NCBI GenBank assembly: GCA_964030475.1
Contig: CAXIPT010000005.1
Coordinates: 3,624,097 to 3,688,096, forward strand
Length of the DNA stretch: 64,000 bases
Source of the DNA: Tethya wilhelma
Taxonomy: Eukaryota > Porifera > Demospongiae > Tethyida > Tethyidae
Direction: 5' to 3'
Shown here: positions 56,301-64,000 of the stretch, piece after piece
How the letters are laid out: each line of letters starts with the position of its first letter
Position numbering within the stretch: the first letter of the stretch is position 1
Translations under genes and position numbers: made by a program
Notes under the pieces: model-generated
What the model saw: the letters and a program-made list of their open reading frames with translations, nothing else
The model's database searches: none
What the model was told of the DNA's origin: nothing

Positions 56301-59300
56301 ACCCAGCATTCAATTTTAGTAAATCCACATGTGTAGCAAAGTTTTCCACATGCTCTCAGTTGGCAGGCAGTGCAGTGACAGTAGCACACTAATCTTATAT
56401 TATACCGAGCTCATGCATCAAGAACTGTATATACTGACTTGAGAGACACCTGTACAGTAACTTTAAGTAAGACATTCATAGGAGGATGCTTCTGAAGTTT
56501 GAATCAGCCTGACTCATCAATAGTCCTCTGACATAACACACAAGAGAAAGAGAGGGACACTCACACAGCTAGTTCCAAAACCATTATCTAAATCATGTTG
56601 TTTTACAATTAATTACTTCTATCTTATGTATGCACTCACTGAGGATCACTATAAGCATGCATGCACCAATTGCTATACCACTCGCCCCATAATGCTTGCA
56701 TTTTCGTAGTACAATAGTGTGGTTATGTAGCCTTGTTCCCATGCTCTCTCCCAGTGAATATTTATGTACGCGTGTGATAAATAAGAAGGGAGAGAGCGTG
56801 GTACGTGAAATCACGTGAATGACGTTGCCCGTAGAGAGACTGTAGAGAGAGTTTGCTCTCTTTCCTTGAGAGTTTGTACCTGTGCATATATACATAACCA
56901 CTAGCCTCGTCCCCAGGCTCTCTCCCAGAATATTACACGCTGAAAAATAGGAAGGGAGAGAGCATGGTACGCAAAATCATGTGAATGACGTAGCACACAG
57001 AAAAATTTGTATACTGTAGTAGAAAAACTTGTATGCTGTAGTAGAAAAACCATACTAAGCCTTATATAGCCTCCTTCAGACAGCTATCTCACCAAGAAAA
57101 CAGGCGGAAAGTTCATACAGCACAAGCACTGGAAAAAGTCTGTAGCACTTACTGTGCAATTTTCTTTTCCCCCTCCTTCCCCACTGGCTTACTAGAACAC
57201 AATTTTGAAAATAATGGACAAATGCAAAGGGCCTACTCTACCCAACTTGGTACATTGCTAAGGCATATATCTGTTCATCCCAAGATAAAATCTGGAACCT
57301 TAACTCACACTGGAAGCTATGTCTAACCTTTTTGCACTAAGTTTTGTACATTTTTTGGCTTTGTGAACATTCACTCATCAATGTAGCCTCTAACTCGATA
57401 TGCCATTACCAGATCTCAAGCATTTATGGTCTCCTCCTATAGACTGTATGCACTGTATGTTTGAAGGACTAACACCAATAGAAGTGCTTCCTGGTTCTAA
57501 TGTTATAAGTCACTAGAGACTATAGACACAGACCGAGACTGGCACACCAAAAAAGCAGCTCATACGTACGTACCTGTAATGGATTTTCCTGATTGTGGCT
57601 AGTATGTAGTCATACAGAAAATCTTGCTAGAAAATCACAAAAACTATGCGTAAAACTAGTTGATCCCAAGTAGAACAGATTTGTCCTTACCTCTCATGCA
57701 GGCACATTCTAACTTCATGGAACACCGAAAAACACTCGTTCAAGAAATCATGGATGTCAAGACATCTGACCAGACCAATCAATCCAATGACAAAAGCAAG
57801 GCTACAATTAAAGAAACCTTGCCAAATGGTAATTTAAATGCATATTATAAATAAGTTTGAGTTTTGAGGTGATAGGCACGTAAAGTAACTAATCAATTAT
57901 TAGTTTCTGTATTTGGTTAAGTGATGTATTGTGCAATAGAACCTCAACCTCCAGTAGCAACTAATACCATTGATATCACAATCAAGAATTCAAGAATAGC
58001 TCCCGTGCACAAACTTGAACCATTCAAAGTGTGCATTAGGTGCCATTCACTAATTAACCAGGACTAGCTCCCTTCGCACAATGTACCAACAGCGACTGTG
58101 ATATTCTGCAGGACTATACACACTTTGTGAAAGGTCCAGTGTAGCAGATCTACTGGTTTTGGATACTACTTCCAAGTTATTACTGTTTGCATCGTATAAC
58201 TGATATAGCAGGTACCCCTGATCCATCTGAGGAACAACTCACTGCTCCACCAATTTTTTAACAAGCAAAGCCGTGAAATTATCAAACTTGTATGGCCATA
58301 ATCATGTACTTAAAACAACATGAACTACCATGCATGCAGTACATTGTAATTCATTATTACTCTATTACTTATCTCAATATTTGCATGCATGTATTTTACT
58401 GTAATTCACCACCCTGCTTTGCACCATTGAGACAACTATTAGGTATACAATTTAATACGCCGAGGGTTAGGCACTGTGGTGCTTTCATTACTTTAGTAAT
58501 GGTTTTAGGCAATCTTCTAAGAAAGAAAATGAGCTAAATCTTTAGTAGCTTTAGAAGATTTATAGTGCCAATTAAGTGCTCAGTTTTGCTGACTTGTTGT
58601 TATGAATATTTGTATGAGGCATATGGGCCATCTGTGCCATTCTAAAGCCCATTAATTCTTAGCTTGGTGTCAGCACATAGTGGGGGTTATTTATTAGGGG
58701 TTTCAGTAGTTTGTCTGTCTGTCATGTCCCATTGAAATCTCAAGAATAGCCGCTCTAGCGACAAAATTAATGGTACTTGCATTGAACCGTGTTGCATTAT
58801 TTTTTGTTGTCTAACCACTGTAGTTGCTTATCTTCAAAAACACTAGCTGGCTCCTATTAATCTAGATACCTTTGTTGTGCATTTCTAGAATTTTATAGTT
58901 TGTGCATGTGCTATTTTGTCAGAAGTGTACGTGACAGCAGAGGGCTTGACCATATAACTCGTGAGCATTATGTGCTTTTTTTAGTGTAGCTATAGGTACT
59001 GTCTTTTGCTTATTTTTGACCACAATGAACATCCCAGTGAGCATGTTTTAGTTAGTCTCATTCTCAGGCTTCTCCTTCACGAATATTTTCTTCGAAAATA
59101 AGGAAGAAGAGTATATTTTGAATAAAATATTCACGAAGGAAGAGCCTGAGAAGGACTATACTTTAGTATATAGCTACTGATAAATTGTCATAAAGTTACT
59201 TAATTAAATTTACAGTGATAGTGTAGGGCTCTTAAACAGCCGTTACTGTCATAATTATTGCAATATACTGTACCACATGTACTTCATGCGTTCTCTTTTG

Positions 59301-59592
59301 ATTTACGCATGGAATCGTCAAATTCTACAAGATTACCCTACAAGCACCAGCAAACCTCCTAGGCCTGACTATGTGCCAGTTGAACAAGTGTGTCTTCCTA
59401 ATCAAGGTAAATGCAGCTATTGTAAGTAATTGCAGACACTCACTCAATCTATAAACTTTGCTATTTTGTTTAATAGTAGGCAAACTATACTAGCGCATAG
59501 TAATAAAATACCTCTTCCAATTCACATTGTGCAGGTAAATCAGATATCAGTCTTTCTATGGCTTCATCATCATCTTCACTCTCAGTTACCAG
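53318..59592 (+). CDS. DZIP1: DZIP1-like protein, C-terminal exons (piece 3 of 3)
   Basis: Exons joined by phase: 53318-53413 (DSINHSEASSNIDEQKDDVD), 55663-55757 (KADYQPDLIESVKRETLSIF ... LQQRGISK), 55893-55970 (YTRGLSNVQLDMKLGALLQE) and 57702-57828 (HSNFMEHRKTLVQEIMDVK). The pattern L-x2-x-GI ... GLS-x-x-x-x-KL-x-x-LQ-E-R ... NF-x-x-x-R-x-x-L-x-x-E matches the C-terminal helical domain of DZIP1/DZIP1L. Downstream candidates, less sure, are 57940-58028, 59332-59406 (TSTSKPPRPDYVPVEQ) and 59535-59592 (SDISLSMASSSSSL); the exon at 57702 can join directly to 59332 in phase. No clear stop is assigned. The first exon needs one leftover base from an exon that I did not find, so it does not directly continue piece 2. 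Confidence 0.68.
53579..54049. mobile_element. MITE with CGTTTACAC ends
   Basis: Inverted ends TAGGCCTCGTTTACACAGTA on the left and ACGCATCCGTGTAAACGGGG then CCTTA on the right, about 470 bp. The interior is full of short CGTTTTC/AAAACG repeats in both orientations. It interrupts a DZIP1-like intron. Confidence 0.8.
54925..55515. repeat. (CA)n-associated dispersed repeat, copy
   Basis: Shares 'gtgccag...caacctg..atc..ggatgta', 'gctgtggccagcctagtt', 'cctcagatctcagaaac' and 'ctgccgttcttt' in order with 43440-43760 and its overlap copy, partly with 11690-11835 and 52100-52260 (reverse). It ends in CACACACA. Confidence 0.75.
56735..57000. repeat. Two copies of a 'GTTCCCAGGCTCTCTCCC' repeat
   Basis: 56728-56830 and 56905-57000 share 'agcct.gt.ccca.gctctctccc', 'aggaagggagagagc.tggtacg' and 'aatcatgtgaatgacgt'. 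Each is roughly palindromic (ctctctccc ... gggagagag). Shorter relatives occur near 1600-1660, 42680, 44230 and 48690. Confidence 0.75.
59059..59152. repeat. Short fold-back element
   Basis: TTCTCAGGCTTCTCCTTCAC then GAATATTTT on the left pairs with AAAATATTCACGAAGGAAGA then GCCTGAGAA on the right, with one mismatch. It spans about 94 bp and has no coding capacity. Confidence 0.8.
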
Positions 59593-59759
59593 GTACAATT
59601 ACCTCTAGATGCAGTATTAGCGGTGGGAATATTTATAATCCCTGTGTCACATTACAATATACTCTGGCCTTTCCAGAGTCATATTCAGTTTTAAACATAG
59701 CACTCAGCTTGATCCCACAATATAGCAAGTGTAATTACATAGTAGCTGACTTGTACATT

Positions 59760-60100
59760 CCCAGTACGGTAGTACTGGGTACATAGGAATGGCACGGATG
59801 ATGACAAATATTCACGCGAATAACTCTGCAAAAACTGAGCGCTTGGCCTTAAAAGGATTCTTAAGCTATTATTTAGCTCTTTCTCTTTCTAATGAGTCCA
59901 AAACATGGCCTAAAACCATCGCTAAAGTACCAAACTAAAATATGCAAAACCTCCAATTTTCCTTATTCTTCTATGTTGGCAAGAGTTTTCTCAGAGACCG
60001 CTCGCTTTCAGAAGCTGATTCTTGAACAAATAAACTTGGTTTCTTTGTCTTCAATCGCTTTTGCCATCGGTTTTTTGTGTCTCTCATTGAGTCGCTAGAT
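59760..60100. repeat. Dispersed repeat X, copy 2
   Basis: Reverse complement of 30108-30330 over its first 210 bases; its continuation (gattcttgaacaaataaact ... tcgctagata) recurs at about 62780-62875. Confidence 0.75.
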
Positions 60101-60484
60101 ACAAAGCGAAAAGCACCTTCTCCATATGGCGGCCATTATAATTTCTAAACTCATGCATTATTCATAAGCTATCTATCTATTGCAAGCTAGCAATGCCCCA
60201 AGTTCTGGTTCTGCAGTTCTGTCCTATCCTCTGAGTCTCGTTCTTTGTGTTCAGTACTTCAGTAGGGAAGTTATCTTTAGCTAACAAAACGCACATATAA
60301 AATTGACGTTTCAGCTTGGGATTGAAGAGTTTCAGCTGTCTGCAAGGCAGGCAGGCAGGCAGTGATGTCTGTGACTCAGCCTCGGTGGTTGTGTACCTGT
60401 ACTGAGAGCTGTTGGCAAGTTTTCTCAGGCTAAAGACTAAATTCTACTGATATTATAAACAATTATTTGAAAACAATAGAACAA

Positions 60485-60754
60485 ACAAGTACAAAAAACA
60501 TTAGAAATGTAATGCAAACATAGGAATGGCCAAATCGTAAAAAAGTGAGCAAACAAGATAGGAATGGTTGTGAGATTGAGCAAGTTCATTCCTGTGTCTA
60601 CGATGTCATTGAGCTCAGTAGGGATATGAACATAAGGTGACACAGTAAAATGATCTCGCTCAATCTCACAACCATTCCTATCTTGTTTGCTCACTTTTTT
60701 ACGATTTGGCCATTCCTATGTTTGCATTACATTTCTAATGTTTTTTGTACTTGT
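60485..60754. repeat. Perfect 97-bp arm hairpin
   Basis: Arms 60485-60581 and 60658-60754 are reverse complements around a 76-base loop. A third, slightly diverged copy of the right arm is at about 62895-62983 (cctattttgtttgctcactt then ttacgatttggccattccta). Confidence 0.88.
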
Positions 60755-61145
60755 ACAATCAACATTAATTTTATGAATAGAAGTAACAGAAGGCATTCAT
60801 TTGTTGTGACCATTTTTTGGCAAAATTTATAAGCGTTTAAAGTGATGAAGTGTTGATTGCAAAATCACCACCAAAAAAGAGCCTACAGATTGCATTGTTG
60901 CTAAAAACATTTCCTAAAAATGTATACCACTCGTGAGTTGTGCAAGGGCGACTAAAAACTTCAAGGAGAAATGTTAGGGTGGAAAGAAATTGTTTTGGCT
61001 TATTTATATGTTAGCACTGTAATTTTTTAGCCTCAGCACTTGCAGAAGATTACAGTAGTCATTTTGTCTGTTTGTTCACTAAATCTCAAGAAAGACAGCT
61101 CTAGCATCAAAATTGATAGTACTCTGCATTACCTTGTATAAATAC

Positions 61146-61189
<44 letters not shown>

Positions 61190-61328
61190 TGAGATTGAGG
61201 CTTTCATGCTTCTTTGAGCACTACAGTGCCTGCATACAATTTGAGGCCACACCTAATGATTTAGTGTGCGTTATTTAGTCTATATAGTGTGGTTAGTGAA
61301 ACTAAGAGTGGGACTACAGACTAGTCTA

Positions 61329-61329
61329 N
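61329..61329. other. Assembly join (single N), suspected wrong
   Basis: Left of it the DZIP1-like C-terminal exons read plus; right of it the DZIP1-like central exons read minus. A single gene cannot be arranged this way, so either the right-hand contig is misplaced and inverted or the locus is rearranged. Confidence 0.75.
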
Positions 61330-61915
61330 TTCTCTTACAAAATACAACTTATGAGTGTACTGAGGAGTTAATACAGCAGTCAGCTGCCACAATCCAGTTT
61401 ACTTTTTGCACATAGTTCTTTAGTGCGGAGCAAACCGAAGCGCGTGCAAAATCATTTGCATGATATTTTGGTGCCAGTTTTTTTTGGTTTTTTTTGTGCA
61501 TGTAACTATATAAAGTAAGTGGCTCTTATACTCATTCTGGAACATGACCTCTTGGAAAAAAAAAATAGACACAAAAAACTCTCTGTGCTAATTTTTAGCA
61601 CAATTTCAAGAATTAAATTTGGCACAACAATATTTCTCCGATAAAGGACCCACACTAAATAATGAACACAGCTAGGCCTGTGTCCCAGTGTCCATGCAAT
61701 TCAGAGCATGTGTAGTGAAGTTACATCACGTCATATAACAGTAGTCAGCTGCCATGATCCAGTTTCCCTTGAGAATATGTCTGACTAGTTCTGAAAGCTA
61801 ATTTGAGTTTGGGCTTTACATGTGAAGTGCAACTATACATGTTTAGATTATTAAACTATAGTGAATTTTATTAAAGTAACTCACAGATCATTTACCTCAT
61901 ACATATGTACAATAC

Positions 61916-63610
61916 CTTTTTTTCCATTTTGGTTCTTAGCTCAGTTTCAGCAGCTTGCAACTGTACAGTCATGTTTTCCACCAATCTCTTCTCTAATTCT
62001 TCATTGACAACACTGGAGCAAAATATTGTAAAGTAAATAAAAGTGCAATGTTTTTTTATCTCTAGATCTCACCTCTTTGTAACAATATTCTGTTCATTTG
62101 CCTGGTATTCAGGGTGCCTTCGTTGCATGTGGGATTGTAGATACTCTGCACTTACAAACTCACGACTGCACACACAACACTACAGATGCACAAACAACAG
62201 GCAGATGCATTTTAATCAGTTGCATCATATACAAATGAATACAGAATACTATTACATTCTCTTTCTAACAAGCCCAAAAACATGGCCTAAAGCCTTCGCT
62301 AGAGGGTAATTCCAGGCCAAGTCAACACAAAAAAATGAGCACCCTCATGATTTTTGTAGATAACATTGTAAAAAAAATTGCGGGGAAAAAAAGACGTCTT
62401 TTTTTAGTAACGCCTTTAAAAGACGACCTTTAACCTGCTACCGAATGACCACCAACTTCAAGTATATCATTTGAAGCGAAATTTTATGCTGAGTACAATG
62501 GTACCAATCTCAGTAGCTGGAAACAATCAGAAAAAAAGTTATTTGCTATTAAGCAGCAAGAAATGATCAAAAATGGCAAATTTTAGTGGCTTATAAGTCA
62601 GAAGCCATGCAACATATGACACCCAAATCAGGTGTGGAATAATAACTGGTGGTAAGGTATGTGTACCTCAAGTTTCGTTGAATTCCATGAGGGTGCTCAT
62701 TTTTTTGTGTTGATTTGGCCTGGAATTACCCTAGAGTACTATATTAATATTATGTTATTTTAGTGTTTCTCTGTTTAGAAGCTAGCTAATTCTTGAACAA
62801 ATATTCTTGGTCCTCTGTCTTCACCTGCTTTTGGTATTGGTTAGTCGTCTCTCTAGCTGAATCGCTAGATTCAAGAATTCTTGACTCACTGACTGCCATT
62901 CCTATTTTGTTTGCTCACTTTTTACGATTTGGCCATTCCTATGTTCTCAATACATTTCTAGTGCTTTTTGTACTTGTAAAAAAGTAGCTTTAGGAGCCTT
63001 CTAGTACCAAGTGCTCATTTTTTGCAAGAGTTATTAATGGACCATCCATGCCATTCCTATGTACCCAGTACTGTATAAACTGGGGTTAATTATTATCATG
63101 CAAATAATAATCATACATGTATGGCACAAGAAAAAGTACAGAATTTACAACTATCAATAATAATTAATGGGCTACAGTATATGATGACAGAATTTCTCGT
63201 TTAAAATATGTGCATTTACAATAATTGACATTCTTACAGTGTGCAATCCAGTGGCACCAGCAGTAACCATGTCTTGGTAAGCTATGATAACCTTTCTCCT
63301 CTTTCTGTTTTCTTTCTTAAGTGTCTTCAGCTTCTCAGAAATCAAGTCAAGTTCATTGTGAACTTGAGTAAGTTCCTGATTCAGAGTAAGAAAATGCAAG
63401 CAAATATAAATAAACAATTACGTTCGAAATGGTATTGCCTATACAGCATAAATTGTGAATCTAAAGCATACTATTAGTACATTTAGTATGTTATATCCCC
63501 CCCCCCTACACACACACACACACACATATAACATATATTATTACCAGGTGTGATTTTTGGAGTTTTCCTTCCAATAGTTTACATTGTTCAGTGAGGTATT
63601 GCTGAGAATG
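61916..63610 (-). CDS. DZIP1: DZIP1-like protein, central coiled coil and zinc finger (piece 2 of 3)
   Basis: Four exons on the minus strand, in phase: 63610-63545 (HSQQYLTEQCKLLEGKLQ), 63375-63238 (ELTQVHNELDLISEKLKTLK ... AYQDMVTAGATG), 62179-62073 and 62012-61916 (VVNEELEKRLVENMTVQLQA). They encode the DZIP1 HSQ-YLT motif, a coiled coil with a KKENRKRRK basic patch, one C2H2 finger (CCVCSREF ... YLQSHMQRRHPEY; C-x2-C-x12-H-x4-H) and a second coiled coil. Order and sequence match the middle of DZIP1/DZIP1L, a basal-body and ciliogenesis factor. The exon before 63610 is not in the window (phase 0 at both edges), and at least one exon after 61916 is missing. The N- and C-terminal pieces are on the other strand at 50506-51924 and 53318-59592. 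Confidence 0.85.
62305..62730. mobile_element. MITE with CTAGAG target duplication
   Basis: About 45-bp inverted ends with one mismatch: GGTAATTCCAGGCCAAGTCA then ACAC on the left, its complement ending GGAATTACC on the right. CTAGAG directly flanks both ends (62299-62304 and 62731-62736), a 6-bp target-site duplication. 426 bp, no gene inside. It lies in a DZIP1-like intron and is inserted into repeat X. Confidence 0.87.
63500..63527. repeat. C-run and (AC)n microsatellite
   Basis: A run of C then CACACA repeats in the intron between DZIP1-like exons at 63238-63375 and 63545-63610. Confidence 0.9.
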
Positions 63611-64000
63611 CTAGAAATAAATACACAGCACATGAGCAACGTGGCACAATAATAGTTTACTCTGGAGAAGGATGATAAACCATATCACCCTTGCGTAGCC
63701 TGGAAGAGTGATTATATGAGGAGATGTTATCACCCAGCAGGAGTCCAGGAAACAATGGCGAAAGGGATACACATAAAATTTGCTAGTAAACAGCAAACCA
63801 TACGTCATGGTTAGTTGCTCCACACTAAGATGCTTTACAAGTGATAACTAGGATATTACACTGACCAATTTATTCCAACGTTGATTTGCTACAGTAGGCT
63901 ATGGTTATAGCTACACTACTATAAATGTCGTACAAAGTTTGCAGGTGGGTTGGGGTTGCAAACTTTAACTTTGAACTATTAAAAAATGTATGAGCAAAGG
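63611..64000. other. Right edge, no exon found
   Basis: The next upstream DZIP1-like exon should lie in this direction, but no segment with suitable splice sites and family similarity is visible before the window ends. Confidence 0.5.

Larger units (their letters stand above)
59593..61915. other. Repeat-rich stretch around the 61329 join
   Basis: No exon is supported. It holds repeat X in reverse (59760-60100), a large hairpin (60485-60754), a TA microsatellite (61147-61178) and the N at 61329. The 3' end of the DZIP1-like gene should lie in the first part. Confidence 0.55.

Noticed and set aside
58211..58260. Candidate last DZIP1-like exon (TPDPSEEQLTAPPIF then stop)
   Set aside because: The frame that looks coding needs one leftover base, but the best upstream exon (57940-58028) ends in phase 0; joining from 57828 is possible, so the true 3' end cannot be settled by eye.
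60437..60832. Two overlapping open frames sharing IPILFAHFFTIWPFLCLHYI on opposite strands
   Set aside because: They are the two arms of the 97-bp hairpin; the identical peptide comes from the inverted repeat, not from genes.
1..64000. CRISPR arrays, bacterial operons, tRNA or rRNA genes
   Set aside because: The gene structure is that of an animal nuclear genome. The tandem arrays seen are microsatellites or coding minisatellites, and I found no convincing tRNA or rRNA by eye.

Overview
The window is nuclear DNA from an early-branching animal. It is AT-rich, with intron-dense animal genes, introns that are often under 300 bp, GT-AG splice sites and many small inverted-repeat transposons. The protein set and repeat content fit a sponge best, but that is an inference and the species is not determined. 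All gene models were read by eye, joining exons only where splice phase and family similarity agree.

Layout, left to right. 1-2210: intergenic, with a small fold-back repeat. 2211-4658 (+): CRNKL1/crooked neck, a HAT-repeat splicing factor in two exons. 4659-8134: 3' UTR and intergenic. 8135-21450 (+): a 14-exon SH3-DH-PH Rho guanine-nucleotide exchange factor of the ASEF/SPATA13/collybistin group with a long disordered N-terminus. 21889-49767 (-): a 29-exon, about 3,145-residue RANBP2/NUP358-like nucleoporin that converges on the RhoGEF. It has an N-terminal TPR-like region, five Ran-binding domains (one divergent) and three zinc fingers, but ends in a Ser/Thr tandem-repeat tail where vertebrate RANBP2 has a cyclophilin domain. 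49930-50172 (+): MRPL36 (mitochondrial bL36), divergent from RANBP2 across 162 bp. 50506 onward: a DZIP1-like ciliary zinc-finger gene in three pieces.

Four single N bases (18032, 44816, 52070, 61329) mark joins between assembly contigs, and they matter. At 44816 the last 1,598 bases of one contig are repeated exactly as the first 1,598 of the next, which doubles RANBP2 exon 2 and the left end of a transposon. Around 52070 and 61329 the DZIP1-like gene is scrambled: its N-terminal exons (50506-51924, +) and C-terminal exons (53318-59592, +) share a strand, but the exons that belong between them (63610 down to 61916) lie beyond both and on the minus strand. The contig starting at 61330 most likely belongs, flipped, in the gap at 52070.

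The most interesting unit is a 2,341-bp DNA transposon (46093-48433) in intron 1 of the RANBP2-like gene. It has perfect 51-bp terminal inverted repeats, TA flanks, an intact DD34E Tc1/mariner-type transposase, and a second intact, convergent 342-codon gene of unknown function. Around it are several MITE families, including four copies with TACCGTATA-like ends, two TTAA-flanked elements, and one with a 6-bp target duplication.
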